A stretch of DNA of 64,000 nt, taken from assembly GCF_024231755.1 (NCBI RefSeq), contig NZ_JAAEQH010000265.1, forward strand, positions 1-64,000. Reading direction: 5' to 3'. Position numbers and translations under genes: made by a program. Shown here in pieces: positions 45,493 to 55,549 of the stretch. The DNA is from Neptuniibacter sp. (GTDB taxonomy: Bacteria; Pseudomonadota; Gammaproteobacteria; Pseudomonadales; Balneatricaceae). Within the stretch, counting starts at the first letter, position 1. Every line of letters begins with the position of its first letter. The notes under the pieces are model-generated. The model worked only from the letters and a program-made list of their open reading frames with translations. It made no database searches and had not been told where the DNA came from.

Positions 45493-46458
45493 TTATTGAT
45501 CAGCTTCAGTGCAGATCAGACGTTTCGGTTTAAAGCGGTTATCTACCACCTCTGCAACACCCAAGAAACGTTCTATTTCCCCTGCTGCAAACAACCGAAC
45601 CATATCGCCTTCAACATATTCAGCCTGTTCAACTGACTGACCATGTAGAATCAGATCACTCTGCTTCTGATCGAGCGTAACTGCAGGCATATCTGCCACA
45701 GCGGCCCAGGCCGGCAATAATAGCTTATCCAGCTCAGTTTGTATGCTTTTTTGCTCCTCTTCCGAGGCATTTTCCGGCATTTTTTGCCTTAGCTCATCAA
45801 GCGTCATCATCTGATCAGCTTTAAATGCACCAACATCAAGTCGGTGGAGCATTTTCACATGCGCACCACAGCCTAGTAAGTGACCTAAATCTTCAACAAT
45901 CGAACGGATGTAAGTACCTTTGGAACAGAATACTTCCAGATCGATTTCACCCTCACGCAGATCGGTCAGTTTGATCTCATGGATCGTGACTTTACGAGGC
46001 TTAACCTCAACCTGAATTCCCTTGCGCGCCAATTTGTACAGCGGCTGCCCCTGATGTTTCAAGGCGGAGAACATTGAGGGAACCTGTTCAATCTCACCGG
46101 TAAAATGCTCAACTAGTAGCGCTTCGATCTGCTTTGTAGCCAGACCTTCTGGAACCGGTTTTTCCTCAACGACTTCACCATCCGCATCACTTGAATCAGT
46201 ACGGATACCCAGTTTTGCAGTCGTGATATAGCGTTTATCGGAATCCAGCAAGTGCTGGGAAAACTTAGTCGCTTCTCCAAGGCAAACCGGAAGCATACCT
46301 GTTGCCAGTGGATCCAAGGCGCCTGTATGACCACCTTTTGCGGCACCGTAGATACGACGAACTTGCTGCAGAGCAGAATTGGAGGAGATGCCGGTCGGTT
46401 TATTCAACAAGAATACACCGTCGACCGCCCGGCCTCGGGATTTTCTACGACGTCCCAC
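45493..46458 (-). CDS. truB: tRNA pseudouridine-55 synthase
   Basis: Makes pseudouridine 55 in the T loop of all elongator tRNAs. It opens RRRKSRGRAVDGVFLLNKPTG; the catalytic aspartate is in GGHTGALDPLATG. KRYITTAKLG and FCSKGTYIRSIVEDLG follow, ending in a PUA-like domain (VRLFAAGEIERFLGVAEV). The 321-residue length is slightly above E. coli TruB (314). rbfA stops three bases before its start. Confidence 0.96.
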   Translation of the reverse strand: MGRRRKSRGRAVDGVFLLNKPTGISSNSALQQVRRIYGAAKGGHTGALDPLATGMLPVCLGEATKFSQHLLDSDKRYITTAKLGIRTDSSDADGEVVEEKPVPEGLATKQIEALLVEHFTGEIEQVPSMFSALKHQGQPLYKLARKGIQVEVKPRKVTIHEIKLTDLREGEIDLEVFCSKGTYIRSIVEDLGHLLGCGAHVKMLHRLDVGAFKADQMMTLDELRQKMPENASEEEQKSIQTELDKLLLPAWAAVADMPAVTLDQKQSDLILHGQSVEQAEYVEGDMVRLFAAGEIERFLGVAEVVDNRFKPKRLICTEADQ

Positions 46459-46460
46459 AG

Positions 46461-46871
46461 TTACTTCTCTTCAGATTCGTCGTTGCTATCAGTAGACTTC
46501 TGATTTTCCTGGCGAATAGTCGCCTCAATCAGATGATGTAGATGACGTCCACGTTCTATGGTTTCGTCGAAGTGGAAACGCAGCTGCGGCATCACTCGCA
46601 ACTTAACATTACGCGCCAACTCACCGCGCAGGAAACCCGCCGCGCTGTTCAGCACTTTTAGTGAATCAACAATTGCTTCGGCTTCATCTTTGCCATTCAA
46701 CGGCAATACAGTGATGTAGACATCAGCAACGCCAAGATCTTTACTCACTTTGACATGGCTAACTGTAACCATGCCAAGGCGAGGATCTTTAACTTCAAAC
46801 TGGATCAGCTGAGCCAACTCTCTCTGGAGCTGGTCAGCGATCCGTTGTGTACGACTATAATCGCGTGCCAT
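46461..46871 (-). CDS. rbfA: 30S ribosome-binding factor A
   Basis: KH-like assembly factor for 30S maturation and cold growth. The family stretches [36 protein letters not shown]-like VLPLNGK and the C-terminal [17 protein letters not shown] are present. The length is 136 residues, with a Glu-rich tail. It lies between infB and truB in the conserved nusA-infB cluster. Confidence 0.96.
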   Translation of the reverse strand: MARDYSRTQRIADQLQRELAQLIQFEVKDPRLGMVTVSHVKVSKDLGVADVYITVLPLNGKDEAEAIVDSLKVLNSAAGFLRGELARNVKLRVMPQLRFHFDETIERGRHLHHLIEATIRQENQKSTDSNDESEEK

Positions 46872-46888
46872 ATAGGTGTTCTATCGCC

Positions 46889-49423
46889 TTAAAGAGTACG
46901 CTGAATTTCAACAGTGTCGTAAACCTCAATCTGGTCTCCGACTTTAACATCGTTGTAGTTCTTAACGCCGATACCACACTCCATGCCCTGACGAACTTCG
47001 TTCACGTTATCCTTGAAGCGACGCAGGGATTCCAGCTCACCTTCATAGATAACAACGTTTTCACGCAGTACACGAATACGCTTGTTACGGAATACAGTAC
47101 CTTCTGTAACCATACAGCCCGCAACAGCACCGATCTTAGGCGCTTTAAAGACATCACGTACTTCAGCAATACCCACGATCTCTTCACGGTATTCAGGAGA
47201 TAGCAGACCGCCCATCGCCTGTTTAACATCATCGATGATGTCGTAGATAACGCTGTAGTAACGCAGTTCGATACCTTCACGTTCCAGAACCTGACGCGCC
47301 TGAGCGTCTGCACGAACGTTAAAACCAACCATCAGAGCAGAAGCTGTTACCGCCAGGTTAGCATCAGTCTCAGCGATACCACCTACACCGCCAGATACGA
47401 TGTTCACTTTTACTTCGTCGGTAGACAGATCTTCCAGTGCGTGAGTCAGTGCTTCCAAGGAACCACGTACGTCTGTTTTCAGTACGATGTTGAACTGCTT
47501 AACGTCACCCGCCTGCATGTTGGCAAACAGATTTTCCAGTTTGGATTTCTGCTGACGAGCCAGTTTCACATCACGGTATTTACCCTGACGGAACAACGCA
47601 ACTTCACGTGCCTTCTTCTCGTTGGATACCATGGTGAACTCATCACCGGCATTCGGTGTACCGTCCAGACCCTGAATCTCTACAGGGATCGCAGGACCAG
47701 CAGCTTCAATTGGCTTACCGTTTTCATCCAGCATGGCACGCACACGACCGTAGTGCAGACCAGCAAGTACGATATCACCTTTACGCAGAGTACCATTCTG
47801 TACCAGTACCGTTGCAACCGGACCACGACCTTTATCCAGACGGGATTCAACTACAACACCCTGACCTGGCGCATTTGGTACCGCTTCCAGCTCAAGTACT
47901 TCTGCTTGCAGTAGTACCGCATCCAGAAGCTCATCGATGCCTTGACCAGTTTTCGCAGAAACGTTTACAAACTGGTTCTCACCACCCCACTCTTCCGGGA
48001 TAACTTCCAACGCAGCCAGTTCGTTCTTAACACGATCAGGATCAGCTTGTTCTTTATCAATTTTGTTAACTGCAACAACCAGAGGAACGCCCGCCGCTTT
48101 TGCGTGCTGAACCGCTTCTTCAGTCTGAGGCATTACGCCATCGTCTGCTGCAACTACCAGAATTACGATATCGGTTACGGATGCACCACGTGCACGCATT
48201 GCGGTGAACGCTGCGTGGCCCGGAGTATCCAGGAAGGTAACCATGCCGTTATCCGTATCAACGTGGTATGCACCGATGTGCTGGGTAATACCACCAGACT
48301 CACCGGAAGCAACACGTGAGGAACGAATGTAATCCAACAGGGATGTTTTACCGTGGTCTACATGACCCATTACAGTAACAACTGGGGCACGACCTTCTTT
48401 TTCACCCTGCTGAGACTGGATGCTTTCCATCAACGCTTCTTCGACTGCATTTTCCTGCATCGGCTTCGGCGTGTGGCCCATCTCTTCAACAACCAGTGTT
48501 GCTGTATCCTGATCGATTACCTGGTTAATAGTTGCCATAGCGCCCATACCAAACATAACCTTGATCACTTCAGCAGCTTTGACGTTCATCTTCTTCGCCA
48601 GATCAGCTACGGTGATACTCTCAGGGATGTTAACTTCCAATACCTGCTGAGTTGTTGGCTCTTTAAAGCCATGCTCATTTGGCTTGTTGGAGATCGGCTT
48701 ACCGTTCTTACCACGGTTACGGCTGATTTTGCCGCCACGACGGTCCTGATTTCCGCCTTTCTTGCCTTTTCCGCCACGTCGATTGTTATCTGTACGACCA
48801 GCCGGCTCTTTCTTCTTAGCCTGCTCCTGAGCCTGGAAACGAGCTTCCGCCTCTTTTTCTTTCTTCTGACGACGAGCTTCTTCTTCCTCTTCGCGCTTAA
48901 TCCGCGCAGCTTCTTCCGCTTCTTTCTCGCGGTTCGCAGCTTCTTCCGCTTCTTTGGCTTTCGCTTCAGCTTCTTGAGCTTCTTTTGCCTTCGCTTCTTC
49001 TGCTTCTTTAGCTGCCTGCTCTTCAGCCTGCTTCTGACGCTCTTCTTCTAGGCGTGCTTCTTCAGCCTTTTGAGCTTCCAGCGCAGCTGCTTCAGCCTGC
49101 TCGCCATCATCCATCTCAGAACGTTTCACATAAGTACGTTTCTTACGTACTTCAACGTTAACTGTCTTTTTCTTACCTGAAGCACCCGCCACTTTTAGAG
49201 TGGACGTAGTTTTACGCTTCAGGGTAATCTTTTTTGGTTCGCCATCTTCTGTGTCTTCACCGTGGCTACGCTTAAGGTGATTCAGCAGTGTCTGACGTTC
49301 TGTTTCCGAAACCTCTGCGGTTTCATTCTTACCTGAAATACCGGCTTCCTGCATCTGCTCAAGCAAACGCTCAACGGAAACACCAACCATTTCGGCAAGT
49401 TGCTTAACTGTTACTTCTGCCAT
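46889..49423 (-). CDS. infB: Translation initiation factor IF-2
   Basis: GTPase that brings initiator tRNA to the 30S subunit. An N-terminal IF2_N domain ([19 protein letters not shown]) is followed by a long charged Ala/Glu/Lys coiled coil (about 110-230) and a basic Gly/Arg-rich segment (about 225-270). A second IF2_N-like motif and the G domain with [21 protein letters not shown] and NKID come next. Domains II, III and the tRNA-binding C2 domain end the protein. The 844-residue length fits IF2 alpha. The linker's low complexity is normal for the family. Confidence 0.97.
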   Translation of the reverse strand: MAEVTVKQLAEMVGVSVERLLEQMQEAGISGKNETAEVSETERQTLLNHLKRSHGEDTEDGEPKKITLKRKTTSTLKVAGASGKKKTVNVEVRKKRTYVKRSEMDDGEQAEAAALEAQKAEEARLEEERQKQAEEQAAKEAEEAKAKEAQEAEAKAKEAEEAANREKEAEEAARIKREEEEEARRQKKEKEAEARFQAQEQAKKKEPAGRTDNNRRGGKGKKGGNQDRRGGKISRNRGKNGKPISNKPNEHGFKEPTTQQVLEVNIPESITVADLAKKMNVKAAEVIKVMFGMGAMATINQVIDQDTATLVVEEMGHTPKPMQENAVEEALMESIQSQQGEKEGRAPVVTVMGHVDHGKTSLLDYIRSSRVASGESGGITQHIGAYHVDTDNGMVTFLDTPGHAAFTAMRARGASVTDIVILVVAADDGVMPQTEEAVQHAKAAGVPLVVAVNKIDKEQADPDRVKNELAALEVIPEEWGGENQFVNVSAKTGQGIDELLDAVLLQAEVLELEAVPNAPGQGVVVESRLDKGRGPVATVLVQNGTLRKGDIVLAGLHYGRVRAMLDENGKPIEAAGPAIPVEIQGLDGTPNAGDEFTMVSNEKKAREVALFRQGKYRDVKLARQQKSKLENLFANMQAGDVKQFNIVLKTDVRGSLEALTHALEDLSTDEVKVNIVSGGVGGIAETDANLAVTASALMVGFNVRADAQARQVLEREGIELRYYSVIYDIIDDVKQAMGGLLSPEYREEIVGIAEVRDVFKAPKIGAVAGCMVTEGTVFRNKRIRVLRENVVIYEGELESLRRFKDNVNEVRQGMECGIGVKNYNDVKVGDQIEVYDTVEIQRTL

Positions 49424-49449
49424 TAGGGAGACTCCTCTTCCGTTAACCT

Positions 49450-50937
49450 TTACTCTTCAGCAAACCATGGTGCACGAGCAGTCATGATCAATGCCGCCGC
49501 TTTTTCTTCATCCAGGCCTTCAATATCCAGTAGATCATCAACAGACTGTTCTGCCAGATCTTCCATGGTAATGATGCCCTGAGCAGCCATCAGGAAGGCA
49601 AGATGTTTATCCATACCATCCATCTCCAACAGGTCATCTGCCGGTTCTGCTTTATCCAGTTTTTCTTCGCTAGCAATTGCCAGGTTCAGCAATGCATCTT
49701 TCGCACGCTTACGTAGTTCTTCAACGATATCTTCATCGAAACCGTCAATTTCCAACATCTCGTCTACAGGTACGTAGGCAACTTCTTCCAGCGTTGTGAA
49801 GCCTTCTTCAACCAGCACTTCAGCTACGTCTTCATCCACATCCAGGTGGTTGATGAAGTTATCAATAACAGAGCCAACCTCAGACTGATGTTTCTCCTGA
49901 GCATCTTCTTCTGTCATTACGTTTAGTTCCCAGCCAGTCAGCTCAGATGCCAAACGAACGTTCTGACCGCTACGGCCAATCGCCATCGCCAGGTTGTCTT
50001 CTGCTACAGCCACATCCATGGAGTGAGTTTCTTCATCCAGTACGATAGAAGCCACTTCCGCCGGAGCCATCGCATTGATCACCAGCTGCGCAGGGTTGTC
50101 GTCCCAGAGTACGATATCAACACGCTCGCCGCCCAGTTCATTGGATACTGCCTGTACACGAGAACCACGCATACCAACACATGCACCAACAGGATCGATA
50201 CGACCGTCGTTAGTCTTAACCGCAATTTTCGCACGAGAACCGCAATCACGAGATGCAGCACGGATCTCAATAACTTCTTCCGAAATTTCTGGTACTTCGA
50301 TACGGAACAGTTCGATCAGCATCTCGTTACAAGTACGGCTCATTACCAACTGAGGGCCACGGCCTTCGGAGCGAACTTCCAGCAGGATCGCACGTACGCG
50401 ATCACCCATGCGGAACGCTTCACGCTGGATCAACTGATCACGTGGTAGCAATGCTTCAGCATTGTTACCCAGATCTACAATAATGTTATCGCGTGTAACT
50501 TTCTTCACACTGCCAGAGATCAATTCACCCTGACGATCGCGATACTGTTCAACGACTTTAGCGCGCTCAGCTTCACGTACTTTCTGTACGATTACCTGTT
50601 TTGCAGTCTGCGCTGCAATACGACCGAACTTAACTGACTCAACCTGCTCTTCGTGGATATCACCAGGCTGCAGCGCTTTATCAATCTCTTCCGCCTCTTC
50701 CATAGTCAGCTCAGTACCCAGTGCTGGCACTTCCTCGTTGCTCACTACCAACCAGCGACGGAATGTTTCGTAGTCACCGCTTGTGCGGTCGATATCTACA
50801 CGGATATCCGCTTCTTCGTCGTAACGTTTCTTAGTTGCCGTAGCCAGCGCAACCTCAATCGCTTCGAAAATAACTTCTTTCGGAACATCTTTCTCGTTAG
50901 AAACGGCTTCCGCTACCAACAGAATCTCTTTATTCAT
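49450..50937 (-). CDS. nusA: Transcription elongation factor NusA
   Basis: Binds RNA polymerase, influencing pausing, termination and antitermination. The N-terminal domain ([19 protein letters not shown]), S1 ([21 protein letters not shown]) and two KH domains (with [12 protein letters not shown] and [19 protein letters not shown]) are clear. Two acidic C-terminal repeats ([19 protein letters not shown] and the [16 protein letters not shown] copy) bind the alpha subunit and RNA. Length is 495 residues, as in E. coli. The rRNA leader at the window's left edge has a boxA, a target of the same factor. Confidence 0.97.
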   Translation of the reverse strand: MNKEILLVAEAVSNEKDVPKEVIFEAIEVALATATKKRYDEEADIRVDIDRTSGDYETFRRWLVVSNEEVPALGTELTMEEAEEIDKALQPGDIHEEQVESVKFGRIAAQTAKQVIVQKVREAERAKVVEQYRDRQGELISGSVKKVTRDNIIVDLGNNAEALLPRDQLIQREAFRMGDRVRAILLEVRSEGRGPQLVMSRTCNEMLIELFRIEVPEISEEVIEIRAASRDCGSRAKIAVKTNDGRIDPVGACVGMRGSRVQAVSNELGGERVDIVLWDDNPAQLVINAMAPAEVASIVLDEETHSMDVAVAEDNLAMAIGRSGQNVRLASELTGWELNVMTEEDAQEKHQSEVGSVIDNFINHLDVDEDVAEVLVEEGFTTLEEVAYVPVDEMLEIDGFDEDIVEELRKRAKDALLNLAIASEEKLDKAEPADDLLEMDGMDKHLAFLMAAQGIITMEDLAEQSVDDLLDIEGLDEEKAAALIMTARAPWFAEE

Positions 50938-50970
50938 TCTTCTGCCTCGCCCAAGACCTCTAATCCACGT

Positions 50971-51426
50971 TTAGAACTGTGGGATGATATTTGCACGATC
51001 GATATACTCGATCGGCAACATATATTCTTCGTTATCGACCACAACAAGTACGTCGTCACCTTCAACACCATTCAGAACACCTTTGAACTTACGGCGGCCT
51101 TCAAAAGCCACACGTAGGCGAACCTGAATTTGAGAGCCTGCATAAGCCGCAAACTGCTCCAACGTGAAAAGCGGACGATCCATACCCGGTGAGGACACCT
51201 CCAGGGTGTAGTTACCTGCAATTGGATCTTCTACATCCATAATACCGCTGACCTGATGACTGACCTTTGCGCAATCATCTACGCTAATACCATTCTCAGA
51301 GTCGATATACACCCGAAGGGTGCTGTGTTTTCCCTGTGAGAGAAACTCAATACCCCAGAGTTCAACCCCCAGTGCAGTAACTGCTGGCTCTATCAACTCT
51401 TGTAAAAGTTTCATTTTCGCTGACAC
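50971..51426 (-). CDS. rimP: Ribosome maturation factor RimP
   Basis: Early 30S assembly factor. The 151-residue protein has [42 protein letters not shown] and [15 protein letters not shown], all diagnostic, with the C-terminal Sm-like half. I chose the GTG at 51426, because an AGGTGAG ribosome site sits six bases before it and the result matches family length; the earlier in-frame start at 51474 adds 16 residues of no family similarity. It is first in the rimP-nusA-infB series. Confidence 0.94.
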   Translation of the reverse strand: MSAKMKLLQELIEPAVTALGVELWGIEFLSQGKHSTLRVYIDSENGISVDDCAKVSHQVSGIMDVEDPIAGNYTLEVSSPGMDRPLFTLEQFAAYAGSQIQVRLRVAFEGRRKFKGVLNGVEGDDVLVVVDNEEYMLPIEYIDRANIIPQF

Positions 51427-51506
51427 GAATATCTCACCTGCAATAACACATGACACAAAACCCTTATTAAACAATAAGTTAAATCTTGCACCACAAATTT
51501 CAAAGA

Positions 51507-51530
51507 CAAAAAATGGGTCCTATGACCCAT
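51507..51530 (-). terminator. Second terminator between tRNA-fMet and rimP
   Basis: Stem ATGGGTC/GACCCAT (51513-51519 with 51524-51530) with a CTAT loop; on the minus strand it is followed by six T. It lies about 90 bases after the tRNA and 80 bases before rimP. Confidence 0.75.
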
Positions 51531-51578
51531 TCCCGATACGTAGCACACTCGATTGAGCAACACTACATTTCACCTACG

Positions 51579-51599
51579 AAAAAGCCCCTTAATAGGGGC
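51579..51599 (-). terminator. First terminator after tRNA-fMet
   Basis: Stem GCCCC/GGGGC (51584-51588 with 51595-51599) with a TTAATA loop; on the minus strand five T follow. It begins 19 bases after the tRNA 3-prime end. Together with the next hairpin it forms a double barrier before rimP. Confidence 0.75.
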
Positions 51600-51617
51600 C
51601 TTACGTATAAATAAGGT

Positions 51618-51694
<77 letters not shown>

Positions 51695-51722
51695 CCAAAG
51701 AGTCTCTGTTCCCAATAACAAT

Positions 51723-51807
51723 CACTGGGCTCAAACACCGAAGGTCGAGACTCCCTTCGGCTCTTGCGGCTTTGGGAGCCCGATAACCACCAAGCTGCCC
51801 ACCCGCA
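51723..51807 (-). pseudogene. Decayed tRNA-fMet-like sequence
   Basis: On the minus strand the first half reads TGCGGGTGGGCAGCTTGG and continues to CGGGCTC, nearly identical to the 5-prime half of the adjacent tRNA-fMet with small deletions. The anticodon stem no longer pairs, about 14 extra bases follow, and the T-arm part is altered to TTCGGTGTTTGAG. A CCGAAGG/CCTTCGG hairpin is now the main fold. No functional cloverleaf can be drawn. Confidence 0.55.
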
Positions 51808-51893
51808 TCAAACTTTTTCTCTGCCCAGAAATCTTAAATCTGGACCAATCCGCCGATTAAAAGCTCAAGATACATATAAACTTTCAACCCGCT

Positions 51894-51922
51894 AAAAAAC
51901 TGGTGCGTATTGTATATGCACC
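51894..51922 (-). terminator. Terminator after tRNA-Leu
   Basis: Stem GGTGCGTAT/ATATGCACC (51902-51910 with 51914-51922, one mismatch) with a three-base loop; on the minus strand it is followed by AG and six T. It lies 22 bases past tRNA-Leu, so tRNA-fMet probably has a separate promoter in 51700-51890, which I could not pin down. Confidence 0.7.
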
Positions 51923-51943
51923 GCTGTTTTTTTTCAAGATTAA

Positions 51944-52030
51944 TGGTGCCCAAGGCCGGACTTGAACCGGCACGGCCTGACGGCCACTACCCCCTCAAGA
52001 TAGCGTGTCTACCAATTCCACCACTTGGGC
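51944..52030 (-). tRNA. tRNA-Leu (GAG)
   Basis: An 87-base class II tRNA with encoded CCA. Acceptor GCCCAAG pairs with CTTGGGC, the anticodon loop is TTGAGGG (anticodon GAG), and a long variable arm (GTGGCCGTCAGGCC region) is followed by GGTTCAAGTCC. It lies 19 bases past the secG stop. Confidence 0.95.
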
Positions 52031-52049
52031 AACAAACTTTTACGAACTA

Positions 52050-52445
52050 TCAGTTAGCTTGAGGAATATCCGACTCAGCTGGAGCTTCTGCACCTGCTGG
52101 CTTAGACCCTTCCAATGCTGGCAACTGTGGTTCCTGAGCCGCAGCTGCATCTGCAGCAGCCTTGCTTTCAATAACCTCAGCAGAAGGGATGCCTGCATCA
52201 CCGATAGATTCAGCTTTATTTTTAGCGTATACAGCCAAAACAAAGCTGGTTGCAAAGATGCCTGCAGCTACAACCGCTGTCATACGGGACAGAAAGTTGC
52301 CGCTACCCGTACTACCAAATACGGTTTGTGAAGCACCAGCGCCGAAAGAAGCACCGGCCTCTGCACCTTTACCCTGTTGCAGTAGAATCAGTGCAATTAC
52401 AGCCACTGCTAGCAACACGTGTACAATAAGAATTACTGTTTCCAT
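52050..52445 (-). CDS. secG: Preprotein translocase subunit SecG
   Basis: Small inner-membrane subunit of SecYEG. Two helices (METVILIVHVLLAVAVIALILLQ and MTAVVAAGIFATSFVLAVYA, given by position 1-22 and 54-74) flank the conserved loop GAEAGASFGAGASQTVFGS. The C-terminal tail is Ala/Glu/Pro rich and acidic, and the total is 131 residues. Between tpiA and tRNA-Leu, as in pseudomonads. Confidence 0.95.
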   Translation of the reverse strand: METVILIVHVLLAVAVIALILLQQGKGAEAGASFGAGASQTVFGSTGSGNFLSRMTAVVAAGIFATSFVLAVYAKNKAESIGDAGIPSAEVIESKAAADAAAAQEPQLPALEGSKPAGAEAPAESDIPQAN

Positions 52446-52460
52446 CTCAGAACCGTCAGT

Positions 52461-53213
52461 TTATGCACCTGCCGCTTGGCAGATAGCAACAAAATCATTA
52501 GCTTTAAGTGAGGCGCCACCAACAAGGCCACCGTCTACATCTTCGTTTGCGAACAGCTCAGCCGCATTACCAGCATTAACACTGCCGCCATACAGAATAC
52601 GGATCTTAGCAGCCGTACCTGCATCACTCTGCGCAATCATCTCACGGATTGCTGCATGAACTTCCTGAGCCTGCTCCGGTGTAGCTGTTTTACCAGTACC
52701 AATAGCCCAAACCGGCTCGTACGCAATAACTGCATCAGCAAACGCCTCAATGCCTGCCGCTTCAACTACTGCACGGATCTGACGACCCACAACTTCAAGT
52801 GTCTGATCTGCCTCACGCTCTGCGAGCGTTTCACCTACACAGAGAATAGGCTTCAAGCCTGTTTCAACTGTTGCAATAAACTTCTGCGCAACCAGTTCAT
52901 CTGTTTCAGCATAAATACTACGACGCTCAGAATGACCTAGAATGACATATTCACATCCAAGGTCCTGCAGCATCGACAGAGAAATTTCACCGGTAAAAGC
53001 GCCGTTTTTCTGTTCGCTGACATTCTGTGCACCTAGTGCAATAACAGAACCTTCAGTCTGCACTTTAACCTGGGAAAGGTATACCGACGGCGGACAAACA
53101 AGAACCTCAACACCAGAAGCAGGAACATCTGTTTTAAGACCGGTCATCAGTTCACTGATGAAACCTGAGTCCCCATTCATCTTCCAGTTACCGGCTACTA
53201 AAGCTGTGCGCAT
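52461..53213 (-). CDS. tpiA: Triosephosphate isomerase
   Basis: Interconverts dihydroxyacetone phosphate and glyceraldehyde-3-phosphate. The TIM barrel has AGNWKMNG with the active lysine, the histidine in ILGHSERR, the catalytic glutamate in AYEPVWAIGTGKTATP (with the flexible loop) and LYGGSVN. Length is 250 residues. It is 15 bases from secG and downstream of glmM. Confidence 0.97.
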   Translation of the reverse strand: MRTALVAGNWKMNGDSGFISELMTGLKTDVPASGVEVLVCPPSVYLSQVKVQTEGSVIALGAQNVSEQKNGAFTGEISLSMLQDLGCEYVILGHSERRSIYAETDELVAQKFIATVETGLKPILCVGETLAEREADQTLEVVGRQIRAVVEAAGIEAFADAVIAYEPVWAIGTGKTATPEQAQEVHAAIREMIAQSDAGTAAKIRILYGGSVNAGNAAELFANEDVDGGLVGGASLKANDFVAICQAAGA

Positions 53214-53253
53214 TAGGATACCCCCATTTCAAGAGGCGCAAATATTAACTGGC

Positions 53254-54606
53254 TTATACTGAAGTTTCAAGCGCGAGCAGGGCTTTTTCAACATCCCCCG
53301 CTAACTGCTGGCATAGCTTATCCACTTCAGCAGCATCCTCACCTTCGATCATAACTCGTACAACAGGTTCTGTACCTGACGGACGAAGCAGAACACGACC
53401 TCGATCACCCAGTGTTGCTTCAGTTGCTGCCACGGCCTGCTCGATAGCCTCTACTCCATCAATGCTGACCTTATTTTCCATACGCACATTGATCATCGTC
53501 TGCGGCATTTTTGTCATACCATGACGCAATTCGCTCAATGTGTTTCCTGTTTCTATAATCGCTTTCAGGACTTGTAGTGCCGCGACCGTTCCATCGCCTG
53601 TTGTCGTCAGATGACGGCAGACTATATGACCTGAGCTCTCTCCACCCAGCAACCAATCATGCTTGTACAGCCGCTCCATCACATAACGATCGCCAACATT
53701 CGCCCGCGTAAAAGGAATACCCTCACGCACAAACGCTTGCTCAAGCCCAAAGTTAGACATCAAAGTACCAACTACTCCACCTTTGAAGCTATCTTCACGG
53801 CGCATCTGGGCGGCAATGATATACAACAGCTCATCACCATCAACCTGTTCACCCAGATGATCAACCATAATGACTCGGTCACCATCACCATCAAGAGCTA
53901 TCCCCAAATCAGCAGCTTCCGCTGTTACTACCTTTTGCAGTCGCTGCGTTGCAGTCGCTCCACACTCTTCATTGATATTCAGACCATCAGGAGACGATGC
54001 AATCTCCACGACAGTAGCACCCAATTCAGAGAATACCGCCGGGGCCACATGGTAGGTAGCACCGTTGGCACAATCCAGAACGATCTTAAGTCCCTTAAGA
54101 CTGATACCACCCGCAGTTGCTTTACAGAATTCAATATAACGGCCTGCAGCATCATCAATACGTTTCGCCTTACCCAGCTCAGCAGAGTCAACCGTTGTCA
54201 TAGCGATATCCATCTGCGCTTCTATCGCCTGTTCAATCTCATCCGGCAATTTGGTCCCCTGAGATGAGAAAAACTTAATACCATTATCAAAAAATGGATT
54301 ATGCGATGCACTGATTACAATTCCGGCATCGGCTCTGAAAGTACGCGCTAAATAAGCAATTGCCGGCGTAGGCATTGGACCTGTTAGCAGCACATCAACA
54401 CCGGCAGCAGACAAACCTGCTTCCAGTGCTGACTCAAACATATAACCAGATATACGAGTATCTTTACCGATAAGAATCTTACTATGACCTTCACGGGCGA
54501 ATACCTTACCCGCAGCCCAACCCAGTTTAAGCACAAAATCCGGTGTTATCGGAAACTGACCAACACGACCACGGATACCATCAGTTCCAAAATATCTTTT
54601 CGCCAT
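53254..54606 (-). CDS. glmM: Phosphoglucosamine mutase
   Basis: Converts glucosamine-6-phosphate to glucosamine-1-phosphate for wall and LPS precursors. The phospho-serine lies in [16 protein letters not shown]. The Mg2+ loop is [12 protein letters not shown], the sugar-binding loop GGESSGHIV, and the phosphate-binding end [12 protein letters not shown]. It opens [14 protein letters not shown]. The 450-residue length is near E. coli (445). Order folP-glmM is conserved. Confidence 0.97.
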   Translation of the reverse strand: MAKRYFGTDGIRGRVGQFPITPDFVLKLGWAAGKVFAREGHSKILIGKDTRISGYMFESALEAGLSAAGVDVLLTGPMPTPAIAYLARTFRADAGIVISASHNPFFDNGIKFFSSQGTKLPDEIEQAIEAQMDIAMTTVDSAELGKAKRIDDAAGRYIEFCKATAGGISLKGLKIVLDCANGATYHVAPAVFSELGATVVEIASSPDGLNINEECGATATQRLQKVVTAEAADLGIALDGDGDRVIMVDHLGEQVDGDELLYIIAAQMRREDSFKGGVVGTLMSNFGLEQAFVREGIPFTRANVGDRYVMERLYKHDWLLGGESSGHIVCRHLTTTGDGTVAALQVLKAIIETGNTLSELRHGMTKMPQTMINVRMENKVSIDGVEAIEQAVAATEATLGDRGRVLLRPSGTEPVVRVMIEGEDAAEVDKLCQQLAGDVEKALLALETSV

Positions 54607-54618
54607 AACTATTATTAC

Positions 54619-55476
54619 CTAAACCTCTTGTGACTCAGCCATGACCGCACGGGTCATTTTAACCACATCCACCGTTTCAGCCACATCATGAACCCGTATT
54701 ATCTCAGCCCCTTGCATTACCGCAACAGCTACTGTCGCCAGACTACCGGGCAAACGTTGATCTACCTCACGTCCTAATACTGCACCAATCATAGATTTTC
54801 TTGATGTACCGATTAGAAGCGGTAACCCCTGCTTTTTCAGACGCTGTAGATTGTTCAGCAAACGCAGATTGTGCTCAACCGTTTTGCCAAACCCAAACCC
54901 CGGGTCCAAAATCAGACGTTCTTTTGTGATACCCGCTTTCTCGCAGTCACTTATCCGCTGCAGAAGAAAATCCTCAACATCATCCAGAACATCCTCATAT
55001 ACCGGTCGATCCTGCATCGTAGCCGGGCTACCCTGCATATGCATCAGACAAACTGGTAATTGAGTTGCGGCAGCTGCTTTTAAAGCCCCTTCACGCCCTA
55101 AAGCACGAACATCATTGATCAACCCTGCCCCTAAAGCAGCTGATTGAGTCATCACTTCTGGACTACTGGTATCAACAGAGATAACCACTTCAAGCTCTGC
55201 TGCGATCCGCTCAACCACAGGCAACACCCGATCCATCTCTTCCTGAAGACTCACTGCCACAGCACCTGGGCGGGTTGATTCTCCTCCGATATCTAGAATA
55301 GTTGCGCCATCAGCCAGCATTTTTTCTGCTCGATGGAGAACTTTATCTAACAGAAGCCCTTCCCCTGAATACAAGTTTCCACCATCGGAAAACGAGTCAG
55401 GCGTAACATTCAGGATGCCCATCACATGAGTTTTCGAAAGGTCCAGTTGATACTGCCCACAGTTCAAAATACGCAT
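54619..55476 (-). CDS. folP: Dihydropteroate synthase
   Basis: Sulfonamide-target enzyme that joins p-aminobenzoate to the pterin. Key stretches are MGILNVTPDSFSDGG, DIGGESTRPGA, the ISVDTSSPEV strand, LMHMQGSP, LDPGFGFGK and LIGTSRKSMIG. Length is 285 residues. It follows ftsH, with a strong bidirectional hairpin between them, so it may use its own promoter or read-through. Confidence 0.96.
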   Translation of the reverse strand: MRILNCGQYQLDLSKTHVMGILNVTPDSFSDGGNLYSGEGLLLDKVLHRAEKMLADGATILDIGGESTRPGAVAVSLQEEMDRVLPVVERIAAELEVVISVDTSSPEVMTQSAALGAGLINDVRALGREGALKAAAATQLPVCLMHMQGSPATMQDRPVYEDVLDDVEDFLLQRISDCEKAGITKERLILDPGFGFGKTVEHNLRLLNNLQRLKKQGLPLLIGTSRKSMIGAVLGREVDQRLPGSLATVAVAVMQGAEIIRVHDVAETVDVVKMTRAVMAESQEV

Positions 55477-55501
55477 AGTTCTTACTTTTCTATTTGCATT
55501 A

Positions 55502-55534
55502 AAAAAGGCCGGCTTCTTTCGAGCCAGCCTTTTT
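55502..55534 (-). terminator. ftsH terminator
   Basis: Stem of 13 pairs, one mismatch (55502-55514 with 55522-55534), an asymmetric seven-base loop, and T tracts on both ends, so it can work in both directions. It lies 16 bases past the ftsH stop and 26 bases before the folP start. Confidence 0.8.
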
Positions 55535-55549
55535 AGAATCAGCTAACAA

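Noticed and set aside
48720-49110. Low-complexity Ala/Glu/Lys coding region as a repeat element
   Set aside because: It is the normal charged linker of IF-2.
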